Part shown: in pieces, positions 1 through 8,100 of the stretch | Position numbering within the stretch: position 1 is the stretch's first letter | Layout of the letters: each line of letters starts with the position of its first letter | DNA from: Chrysochromulina parva | Lineage: Eukaryota; Haptophyta; Prymnesiales; Chrysochromulinaceae | NCBI GenBank assembly: GCA_002887195.1 | Contig: PJAB01001142.1 | Span: 1-16,872, forward strand | Direction: 5' to 3' | Length of the DNA stretch: 16,872 bases | Notes under the pieces: generated by a model | Database searches by the model: none | Seen by the model: the letters and a program-made list of their open reading frames with translations, nothing else | What the model was told of the DNA's origin: nothing | Translations under genes and position numbers: made by a program

Positions 1-18
1 ACCCTCTCCTCCCTGCAG
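1..18 (+). other. Possible 3' splice site (acceptor) at window start
   Basis: The first 18 bases are a pyrimidine-rich run ending in CTGCAG, which looks like a polypyrimidine tract and AG acceptor. The zuotin reading frame stays open through this stretch to the window edge, so the signal could mark the end of an intron upstream of the gene, with the true first exon outside the window. It may also be chance in an untranslated leader. No branch point can be judged because the sequence starts here. Confidence 0.3.
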
Positions 19-95
19 ACAGGTGTTATCCATTTCCATTGTATCCATACCTGAACAGGCTATGTACGAGCAGTGTACAAGGATGTTACCGCGTA

Positions 96-1571
96 ATGAC
101 GCGCTTGAACGGGAGTACAGTAAGAGTTACTTGGTCAAGTGTTGAGATTCCTGAGGCTCCCGCCAGGCGTCGACGAGGACCCACGGTGCGAAAGACCGCC
201 GGCCTCATGGCGGTGGCTGAATGCCTGCGCCTCATGCCTCCGGCGGACCCCACCTCGCCGGCGCGCGTGTACGGCTCTCCGGCTAAGTCGACTGGGAAGA
301 AGGAATGCCTTGTTGTTCAGAAGGTGCCATCAATCCAGCGGCTAATGGACCAAAAGGAGCAGGAGGAGCTTGATCAGCAGCAGCAGACGGCGCTGGATAA
401 AGAGCAGGAGATGGACGACGATGGAGCGGCGACGGTGCACACGTACAAAAAGAGCCAATATTGGACCAAGGAGGTTGAGGAGAAGCTCGGGCTCGGCGGC
501 GCCGACCCTTACGGCCTGCTTGAGCTCGAGGAGCGGCGGTGGCGCGCGTCGGCGGATGAGATCCGTAAAGCGTACCGGAAGCTGGTGCTGACGAAGCATC
601 CCGACAAGAAAGCGGCGATGGACGCGGCGACGCCCAAGAAGCCCGAGAAGAAGCGCAGCGAGGACGACGACGACGACGAGGGCGAGGAGAAGGAGGGAGG
701 CGAGGAGGAGGAGGACGCCGAGTTCAAGCTACTCTCGATCGCATGGGAGTTGCTAGGCAACACTGAGACGCGCCGGCAGTACGACTCGATCGACAACTTC
801 AACGACTTCCTGCCCACAACCTTCCGCCCAAATAAGGACGAGCCGGATCGATTCTACCGCGTCTTCGGCCCGGCATTTGCACGTCAGGCCAAATTCTCAA
901 ACCAGACGCCGGTGCCGCAGCTCGGAGACGCGGACACGCCGATGGCGCAGGTGCAGAAGTTCTACAACTTCTGGTTCGGCTTCTCCTCGTGGCGCGACTT
1001 TGGGCTGCTGTGCGAGCACCAGCTCAAGGAGGCCGAGGATCGCGAGGAACGTCGGTGGATGCAACGGCACAACAAGAACTACACGGCGCGGATCAAGAAA
1101 GAAGAGATCTCGCGCATCTCGGCATTCGTGCAGCTCGCGTACGACCACGACCCGCGCGTCAAGGCCGAGAAGGAGGAGAAGCTCGCCGCCAAGCAGCGAG
1201 TCAAGGATGACAAGGAACGTGCCATGCGTGAGGCCAAGGAGGCGGCGGAGGCGGCGCGACGCGAGAAGGAGCATGCGGAATCGGAGGCCAAGAGGGAGGC
1301 GGCGGCCGCGCAGCAGGCGAGCGCGAACGCCAAGGCCGACGAGAAGAAGGAGAAAGAGCGGCTGCGCTCCGCGCTGAAGAAGGCGCGCAAGGAGCTCAAG
1401 GCCCTCGGCGATGAGGGCGGCGCCTGGACCGAGCGTGCGGCGGATCTCGAGGTGGTCTCGGCGGTCCTGCCCGCCGAGGACCTCGTAGCCCTCTTCGCGA
1501 CCTTGAGCGTAGGCGTGAGCGGCGACACGCTCGCCGCGCTCGCGGCCGCCAAGGCCAAGGCGATGGCCTGA
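96..1571 (+). CDS. DNAJC2: Zuotin/DNAJC2-type ribosome-associated J-domain protein
   Basis: This is a class C Hsp40 of the zuotin (MPP11/ZRF1) family. In yeast and animals these proteins pair with an atypical Hsp70 at the ribosome exit tunnel and stimulate the Hsp70 that folds nascent chains. Counting from the ATG at 96, a J domain spans about residues 137-232 with HPD at 168-170. It is followed by the family-specific zuotin homology region (FYNFWFGFSSWRDF, then EERRWMQRHNKNY and KKEEISRI), a long charged Ala/Lys/Glu helix like the one that spans ribosomal subunits, and a short helical C-terminus. Two oddities: an acidic Asp/Glu/Lys insert (about residues 188-209) splits the J domain between the HPD loop and the last helix, and the protein ends without the two SANT domains of animal and plant ZRF1, so it resembles yeast Zuo1 in layout. 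The start is uncertain. The frame is open to the window edge; 96 is the first in-frame ATG, while 207 gives an N-terminus closer to the usual length. Confidence 0.9.
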   Translation: MTRLNGSTVRVTWSSVEIPEAPARRRRGPTVRKTAGLMAVAECLRLMPPADPTSPARVYGSPAKSTGKKECLVVQKVPSIQRLMDQKEQEELDQQQQTALDKEQEMDDDGAATVHTYKKSQYWTKEVEEKLGLGGADPYGLLELEERRWRASADEIRKAYRKLVLTKHPDKKAAMDAATPKKPEKKRSEDDDDDEGEEKEGGEEEEDAEFKLLSIAWELLGNTETRRQYDSIDNFNDFLPTTFRPNKDEPDRFYRVFGPAFARQAKFSNQTPVPQLGDADTPMAQVQKFYNFWFGFSSWRDFGLLCEHQLKEAEDREERRWMQRHNKNYTARIKKEEISRISAFVQLAYDHDPRVKAEKEEKLAAKQRVKDDKERAMREAKEAAEAARREKEHAESEAKREAAAAQQASANAKADEKKEKERLRSALKKARKELKALGDEGGAWTERAADLEVVSAVLPAEDLVALFATLSVGVSGDTLAALAAAKAKAMA

Positions 1572-1583
1572 GCCCGCACCGGT

Positions 1584-1597
1584 GCCGTCTGGACGGC
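1584..1597 (+). other. Short hairpin just after the zuotin stop codon
   Basis: GCCGTC and GACGGC form a perfect 6 bp inverted repeat (or 5 bp with a four-base loop) 12 bases after the TGA stop. It follows the 10 bp palindrome GCACCGGTGC. It could be an mRNA 3' UTR structure. There is no U tract, and a bacterial-type terminator is not expected in this genome. Confidence 0.3.
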
Positions 1598-2227
1598 CCG
1601 CAGTGGGTAGCCACAGCGGCAGAGCCCTGCCGCCGCCGCCGCGCCTCCGCACAGATTCGGATCGAAGATTCGGAGAGTGTTGCGTCGGCGGCGGCGGGTG
1701 CGTAGAGAGGGCTGTACGCATGTGCACTCGTGGTGTTCCCGAGCGCCTGTGGGCCGCTGTGCCGCGTGGCGCGCGAGCGCTCGTGATTGCTGCGAATGTC
1801 GAACGTGTTGACTCGTCGGCGTATTCCTCGGAGCTCGGTTTCCCGCCGTGGCGTAATACACAATATAGTAAACGCGCGTGTGATCGTCCCCTGACAGGTG
1901 TGGGGTGGTGCGTCGTGCCATTGAACGGATGTGTGCGTGCTTCGGATCGCCGGCACAATCGTCCATCCTGGCGTGTGATGTCGCACGGCCGAGACGGCAC
2001 CGCATTTACGTATTAACTGGTCGAACGTCTTACGTGTTACGTCAATTTACGTTCGACTCGCAGTCGACTCGTCCGCGGCGGACCCCGCGCGCGACTTCCG
2101 GACTTGCTGGGGCGGGGGGGCGGACTTGGGACTACGAAACGAAAAGCACATATCACTTATGTCTTATCAGACACGACGATAACGTTAACGAAAACCACTG
2201 GTAACACTCGGATAACTCTTATCGGAG

Positions 2228-2298
2228 ACTCTTAACGGTGGTGCTGCCGGCCGCCCGCGGCACACTCTTAACGGTGGGCTGCCGGCCGCCCGCGGCAC
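2228..2298. repeat. Tandem duplication, two units of 36 and 35 bp
   Basis: Unit 1 (2228-2263) and unit 2 (2264-2298) are adjacent direct copies. Each begins ACTCTTAACGGTGG and ends GCCGGCCGCCCGCGGCAC, and they differ by one missing base. Each unit carries a GC-rich partly self-complementary core. A third, partial copy of the first seven bases (ACTCTTA) lies just upstream at 2214-2220. Confidence 0.85.
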
Positions 2299-2373
2299 GC
2301 GCTGTTTCGATAGTGTTACGCCGTTCCCGATTTCGTTCGATACTCGCCGCTTGGTTGCTAGGTACTTCGGGAG

Positions 2374-2380
2374 TATATAA
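2374..2380 (+). promoter_or_regulatory. TATA-like box without an obvious gene downstream
   Basis: TATATAA occurs in GAGTATATAATCACGG on the plus strand. The only plus-strand open frame that follows (ATG near 2480) overlaps the 3' end of the CXXC gene and has no recognisable domain. This may be a promoter for an unannotated transcript or simply an AT-rich match. Confidence 0.25.
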
Positions 2381-2598
2381 TCACGGTATTTCACACAGTG
2401 ACCAGAGGGGCGGTTTCTTACTACTTACAAGGGGTGGCTTGTTCACGCAGATTCAAAACTCAGTGTGGTGCGCTGCGGGATGGCGGCGGTGGTGGCGCGT
2501 GCTGGCCTGGGCCGCGGCAAATACCCCAACCAGAGCGTAGACAGCGTGGAGCTACTGCGTGACGGCGTGTGGGCTCTCTTTGCTTCTCTTTGCTGTCT

Positions 2599-4170
2599 CT
2601 ACCGGCGGCGCGGGCGTGGCGCCTCGACTTTCGGCGGGAGCGGCGGGAGCGGCGATAGAGGCGTGAAGAAGCATCTGGGCGGCTGCAGCGAGCCCCCTGC
2701 GACGGCAACGGCCGCATGCGCGATGGGGAAAAGATAGCATGCAGCCGTGCTCATCTCCTGCGCCGTGTCGCGATAGCTGCTCGCGATAGCATGGGCCTTG
2801 CACAGCTGCCGGCGCAGCCGCGAGATCTCAACCTCGAGCTGCGCAGCCGCATCGGCCGCACTCGCGCTGATGGAGCTGCCCCCGAATGCCGCGCCCTCGT
2901 CCTCCTCGACTTCCTCGTCCTGCTCAACAAGCACATCGTCGTCTTCCTCCTGACTGAAGAGCACTCCGCCATTGGCACGCTGCGCGCCATTCTCATCCTC
3001 GCCCGCACCATCGCCGAACTCCATCGGCATAACGGGGTGCGCACACACCTTATGCTTACAGGCCTGTTTCATGCGGCCAGGCCCACCATATTTGGGCTTG
3101 TCCATGCATGCTGAGCACTCGCCGCACTCGTCGCGCATGCAACCCGCGCACTCTCCGCAGCGGCGCGTACGCTTCCCACCGGCCGCCCTGCCCGTATACG
3201 CACGCCCGAGTGCGCCCGCCTTCCGCGGCAGGTAGACAGGCTCCCCGGGAAGCCGTTGCCACTCGATCCCCTCATCGAACGCCGAGCACCATCGGAGTGA
3301 CGTTTCGTCAGTCTCACCGGTAGGAAGGAGCAGTGCTACCTGGAAGTCGCCCCCAAGACCGGGCTCCACCCGGCGCACCTCTGCGCGCTGCCACTGATCC
3401 GACGCGGCGTCATCCTCCTCCGCCACCTCCTCCGCCGCCACGTCCTCGGCTCCTGCTGCTGTCGCCTCCTCTGCCGCTGCTGCCTCAGCAGCTTCGCCTT
3501 TCGCCTCGTCCGCCTCCTCCATATCCGCTTCCGCGGTTGCCCGGTCGATGAAGGTCGATGCTGGCGCCCCCGCCGCTACATCCGTGGCATCCTCTGCTAG
3601 CGCCGTCGTGCCTGCCTCCGCCTGGGGATGGGCGGTGCCGCTGCCCTCTGTAGCACCGGCCTCGTCTGCAACACCTGTGCGCACCTTGACAATGCTGCCG
3701 CGCAGTGGCGGCACCCACGGAGGCGCGCCGTCCCGCTGCGCCTTTTGGCGAAGCGTGAGCACGTCCTGCAGCGCTGACAGCGAGCGGATTGGCCGTCCGC
3801 TAATGCGATGGCCGTCCGTTGGCTGCCAAAGGTACAGGTCACCTTTCTTGCCGCCGCCGCCCGGACGAGGCCGCCACTCGATCTTCCACCCGCGTACCAC
3901 CACAAGAGGGCATCTTGGCGAGGCGGCCTTGGCGGCTTCCCATACTTCAGCTGCCTCAGCGCTCTCTTGCAGTTCCTCCGGCAGTGCACGAGTGGCATAG
4001 GCGCCACCAGCGTGCCGAGGCCTGTGCCGGCTGTCTCCCACTGGTGGCTTGTGCCGGCCGCCGCTATTCAAGGAAGGGCACGCGACGGGCATTCCACTCC
4101 TCCACGTCCTCTTGTTCGCCTTGCTCGAGGGGCTGTACTCCGCTGTATGCTCCGCACGCGACTCGAACAT
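2599..4170 (-). CDS. Putative MBD-like + CXXC zinc-finger chromatin protein
   Basis: This is a predicted nuclear DNA-binding protein of about 523 residues from the ATG at 4170. Residues about 90-141 (GWKIEWRPRP, then DLYLWQPTDGHRI, then a helix around SLSALQ) have the layout of a methyl-CpG-binding (MBD/TAM) domain. Residues about 257-307 (WQRAEVRRVEP to DEGIEWQRL) could be a small Tudor-like barrel. Residues 338-376 are a textbook CXXC zinc finger, with cysteines at 338, 341, 344, 349, 352, 355, 371 and 376 and a KYGG motif where DNMT1 and MBD1 have KFGG, the loop that contacts unmethylated CpG. An acidic stretch and a short coiled coil (about 439-472) follow. An acidic Ala/Glu linker separates the MBD-like and Tudor-like parts. 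The frame continues upstream to a GTG at 4212, but the ATG at 4170 lies about 60 nt below a TATA-like box. The Pro/Arg-rich last 50 residues may be read-through of an unspliced intron. The CXXC call is firm, the MBD call moderate, the Tudor call weak. Confidence 0.8.
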   Translation of the reverse strand: MFESRAEHTAEYSPSSKANKRTWRSGMPVACPSLNSGGRHKPPVGDSRHRPRHAGGAYATRALPEELQESAEAAEVWEAAKAASPRCPLVVVRGWKIEWRPRPGGGGKKGDLYLWQPTDGHRISGRPIRSLSALQDVLTLRQKAQRDGAPPWVPPLRGSIVKVRTGVADEAGATEGSGTAHPQAEAGTTALAEDATDVAAGAPASTFIDRATAEADMEEADEAKGEAAEAAAAEEATAAGAEDVAAEEVAEEDDAASDQWQRAEVRRVEPGLGGDFQVALLLPTGETDETSLRWCSAFDEGIEWQRLPGEPVYLPRKAGALGRAYTGRAAGGKRTRRCGECAGCMRDECGECSACMDKPKYGGPGRMKQACKHKVCAHPVMPMEFGDGAGEDENGAQRANGGVLFSQEEDDDVLVEQDEEVEEDEGAAFGGSSISASAADAAAQLEVEISRLRRQLCKAHAIASSYRDTAQEMSTAACYLFPIAHAAVAVAGGSLQPPRCFFTPLSPLPPLPPKVEAPRPRRR

Positions 4171-4230
4171 CCTCTTCCATGTCACGCGCGTCGCGACGAC
4201 AAGAAAGTCCACAAAAGTTGCTGTAAATGG

Positions 4231-4238
4231 TTATATAA
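4231..4238 (-). promoter_or_regulatory. TATA-like box for the CXXC-protein gene
   Basis: TTATATAA on the minus strand lies about 60 nt upstream of the ATG at 4170. That spacing would place transcription start near 4205 with a short leader. It also argues that the longer GTG-initiated frame reaching 4212 is not the real start. Confidence 0.4.
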
Positions 4239-5190
4239 GTGCATGTCGCCCTTCCGCCCGCCCCCCCGTGCAGTACCCGCCATGGATTTCTGACACATCG
4301 AAGCCGAACACATCGAAGCCGAGTAGATCAAGCAACTGCGACGTCGTCAGAATCATTCCGGCTCTATGTTCCGGGGTAAATCTATTCCGCTGCTTTGGCA
4401 TATGACAATCGACATCACGCGGACTTTCTCATTATCACTGGTGAGGACCGCCCAAGATAGCTAGGACAAGCTGTACGTCAGTACGTGTATTGACTTCGCA
4501 CGCACGACGCACGCACCATCATCCATCTACGCACTACATGTATCCAACCCCAGCTCACCTCAGTGCATGGCCGCCGGCGTGTGCACTGTCGCCGGCGCCA
4601 TGGCCGGCGCCGGGTGTGGCTCCCCGCTCCCGTCCCAGAGGCCCAGAGGGCCGGGCCGGCCGCAGAGGTTAGACGGATTCCGAGGCTCGAATAAGTACGC
4701 TTAACGCATGACCCAGGCGCTTGTTCTCATAGACATAGTCTTATACCGGATCTTCGTGCGTTTGAAGGACACCCGCTTTGACCTTTGTGCGCCGGTCAGG
4801 CGGCTCAGGTCCGCCCTTCATGTCGATCAGGATGAGAGCGGGAGAGATCGTGCGACTGAAGGACAAGCGGTGAAGCGGGAGGGTGAGAAAAGAACGAGTG
4901 CTATGTGGTGCTATGTAAGGTCCTACACGCGCCCACAGCTCTAAGCGGATCGGATCTCGCATCTCCGCTCTGGACTATGCGGCGCAGACAGTCCGCAGTC
5001 CGCACCGCACTCGTTCTACCCGCGCCCCGCGGCGCCAATTCGGCACTAATGTTGTCATGTACTGTGCATTGACCCAGTGTAGTAGACTCTACTTAATGCA
5101 CCCCGTTGTTGAACCGGGCGCACGGCGAGGACACGGTAGAATGCGTGTGCATGACTAGATTACGGATGAAGGCGCAAGAGATCTCGCCAT
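4239..5190. other. Intergenic region between two minus-strand genes
   Basis: This holds the upstream region of the CXXC gene and the 3' UTR of the ADP-ribosyltransferase gene. Visible structure: the 15 bp tandem repeat at 4293-4322; GTACGT repeated near 4470; and a GC-rich block with GCCGGCGCC at 4591-4599 and again at 4603-4611, separated by ATG. Small open frames on both strands at about 4708-4962 have no recognisable domain. No tRNA or rRNA signature was seen. Confidence 0.5.
4293..4322. repeat. Perfect 15 bp tandem repeat, two copies
   Basis: ACACATCGAAGCCGA is repeated head to tail at 4293-4307 and 4308-4322 with no mismatch. It lies upstream of the CXXC gene, inside a short minus-strand open frame (4401-4231) in which the unit encodes a Gly-Phe-Asp-Val-Phe/Ser-type pentapeptide. 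Confidence 0.85.
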
Positions 5191-8100
5191 CTACTTCCCG
5201 CCGGGCTCAGCCTCCTTGAGAAAGACGGACGTCTTCATTACCTTGATCAGGCCCATCATCCCTTTTGGCTGGTAGAAGGCCAGCCTAGCTTCCTTCCGTT
5301 TGTATCGCTTCAATGCTCGGAAGGCGCGCTGGACAATTAATGCTGCAAAGAGTTCTTTACCGCTCGCGCTTGCACTCGTCAATTTCAACAGTGGCATCTC
5401 GACGCGCACAGGAGGCAGAACTTTGAGCAGTTTGAGCGCCGTGGCGTGTGTGTCGCACACCGGGTCGTCGGCCATAGTTGGCTTAGGTCTTGAGACGTCC
5501 TGTTTGACCTTGGAGACCTTCCCCGACATGTCCGGAGGAGCGACGGCAAAAAAGTCGACGGCACCGCCTTGAACCTTGCCCGAATCAGGTCTCCCTCGAG
5601 TCCCACTGAGTGTACCCTTGGAAGCCGGGTTGCTGAGCGTGTTTCGATTCGAGACATTTGCCCCCACTACCGAACCCCGCGTGCTCGCGGCTTTGGTCGC
5701 ACCCGATGCCTTCTGGCCAGCAGTGCCATTCTTCGCAGTCGCAGCACCATTGTGCTCGCCGTCTGCAGCCGAGAGTCCAAGCGCATCGCAGAACGCCACC
5801 GGTAGGTGCGCGGCATCCGCACCAGCCTCGAGCAACCGCCTAGCCACTTGCTTCGACGGAGCGAGAGAGAGGGCCGAGCGCGATGACTTGTCCTTTGCGG
5901 TCACGTCCGCGCCTGCTATGAGCAGCGGCAGCATGGTCTCCTCGTGACCGGCCTTGGCAGAGTGCATTAGCGCATTCATGCCGTTCTCATCGGTAGCGCC
6001 GAGTTCGGCGTTTGCATTCAATAGCAGTCGAACGATGGCGTGCGAGCCCGACGCTGCCGCATCCATGAGCGCGGTCGTCCCTCCTGGCCGCGCGTGCCTC
6101 ACATCCGCACGCTGTCGGAGCAGCTGCTGCACGGCAGGCGTGTGGCCATTGCGACAGGCGAACATGATTGCGTCCAAACCCATGCCATCACGCAGATTCA
6201 CGCTTGCGCTCGCCTGGAGCAGCAGGCCGACGCAGTCGGCAGTGTAGGGATTGGACACTGCGGCCATAAGCGGAGTCGTGCCGTCCAATGGCGATTGAAG
6301 ATCGATATGCGCGCCGCTCTGCAGCAGCGCCTCACAAGCTGCCTTGTGCCCCTGCAGTGCCGCGATCATGAGCGCGGTCCAGCCATTTTTCATGGGCAGG
6401 TCGATGGCAGCACCGAGGCGTACCAACTCCATCAACGTTGATGCGAAGCCATGGAATGCGGCCATGTGAATTGGGGCGAACTCGCCCGATTGCTTGTCCA
6501 CGTTTGGCGGCGTGAAAGTGACGTTCGCGTCATCAGGCTTCTCGATTAGATCCTTCAGCACACCGACTGTTCCGCAATGCGCGGCTGTCATCAAGCAGCT
6601 CCAGCCATTGTCCAGCCTCGTGTTAACATCCGCACCGGCGATGATAAGATTCGTGGCCACTTCTGCGTGCCCGTATTCGATGGCGAGATGCAGAGCTGTG
6701 TAGCCACCCATACACTTCCGGTCAATCTGAGCTCGATGATGCAGCAGGATGTTGACTATGGGGATGTTTCCAGCGGCTGCGGCCATCATGAGCGCAGTGC
6801 ATCCTCGCCTCGATATCTTCAGCTGTGACGCCCCCCTCTCCATGAGGATGCGCGTGCATAACAATGCATCCTCTGCGTCCGAGTGTGCTGCAAACATGAG
6901 AGGCGTGACCTCGTCTTTGTTGGGCATGTCCACGAAACCGTTCATCTCACCGATTTTGCCAGTCGCGGACTCGATCACTTTCTTCATACGTTCCTTGTCG
7001 CCTGCGATGGCAAACTTGAGCAGATCTCTGACCAAGTCCTTGTCTTGCTGGTTGCCACCGAGCGCTGACGACGGCGTATCCTGACCCTCCAAGTCCAGGT
7101 CTACCGCACCTGGATTGAGAACAGTCGCGACTGCGCGGTTGCTGCTGCGCAAGGCGAGATCCCATGGTGTAAGGCCGTCTGCGTTCGGCAGCGTCATGTC
7201 AGCGCCGACCTTGAGCAGCAGCTTGCACACGTTTGCTTTGCCCTTCGCGACCGCCAGGTGCAAGGTGGAGTTGGCGCGCTCGTCGCTGTAGAGCATGCTC
7301 GCCTTTGCCTCGAGAAGCGTGCTGACCAGCGTCTCGTCTCCACTGCCCACTACCTCGTTGAATAGAGCACCGATCCCCGCGTCGACTGGATAAAGCAAGT
7401 GCTTAATGGAGCCCGCGCCACGCTCTTCATGACCATAGCGAACCATTCGTTCACTACCCGACATGACCCCTTGCTGCCAGCGCTTCGTCTTCTCATTCCA
7501 GACGAGCACGTTGGTGTTGATCACCTTCTTCTGCCGATCAAGGTGCATGCGCATGAGTTCGCCCCATGCTACGTGACCAGCAGGCGTGAGCCTGGAGAGG
7601 AGCGTGGCAATCAGAGGTGGCCAAGGCTGAGCGGCTCCCAAGCTGAAGAAGTACAAGGCCGCCTCCAAAATGAAATGTACTGGGGATGAGAACATCTTCT
7701 TCACATCCGAGGGCTTGATCACTGTCATGGCCTGGTTCGTCTTCTTGCTGACGGCCACCTTCTCCGCCCACTCGATGTCCCGACCGAGTTCTTCGGGAAG
7801 GTTCGTTATCTCTGCGTTTAGCCCAGACTTCTTGAAAGCGAGCTTCGCGAGCTCGATTGCAGCCTCAATTTCGCCCGTCTGCGCCTGCAGTGCTATCACG
7901 CCGATCATGCGGTTGAAGGCGTCCTTACCGCTCGTGTCGGCCCAATTCGACGCGGCGCTCAGTTGGCGCAAGACGCGCTGGTGCACTTGGAGCGCAGTTG
8001 CTGTGTACTCAACGTATGTGTCTGGGAGGTTGTACTGTGAGCTGCGCTCCTCGGCCTTGCGATCCAATTGCAAGCACGCGAGTGGCAGGAGCGAAGGCTC

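Larger units (their letters stand above)
1572..2598. other. Convergent intergenic region, no supported gene
   Basis: This kilobase lies between the 3' ends of the zuotin gene (+) and the CXXC-protein gene (-) and must hold both 3' UTRs. Several open frames cross it, but none has recognisable domains or gene-like composition. The visible structure is concentrated at 2160-2380: a cluster of GATAA/TTATC cores, a tandem 35-36 bp duplication and a plus-strand TATATAA. The cluster is AT-richer than its surroundings. It looks more like a regulatory or mobile-element remnant than plain 3' UTR, but no terminal inverted repeats or target-site duplication were found by eye. Confidence 0.5.

Noticed and set aside
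897..2000. Long minus-strand open frame antisense to the zuotin gene
   Set aside because: Arg/Leu/Gly-rich product typical of the complement of a GC-rich Lys/Glu coding region, with no domain. The plus-strand gene is clear.
1582..2016. Plus-strand open frame after the zuotin stop
   Set aside because: No recognisable domain and no gene-like composition; it begins within bases of the preceding stop and is probably 3' UTR.
2048..2060. tRNA B-box-like GTTCGACTC (also GTTCGATAC near 2335)
   Set aside because: No A box at proper distance and no cloverleaf stems could be formed around either.
2465..2737. Plus-strand small ORF after the TATA-like box
   Set aside because: It overlaps the 3' end of the CXXC gene antisense and its product is a low-complexity Gly/Ser/Arg mix. 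The TATA box is kept only as a weak feature.
3548..4293. Plus-strand open frames antisense to the CXXC gene
   Set aside because: Shadow frames of a GC-rich gene; no domains, whereas the minus strand encodes a full CXXC finger.
4708..4962. Small overlapping ORFs on both strands in the intergenic region
   Set aside because: Unrecognised 70-80 residue products with no promoter, domain or codon signal.
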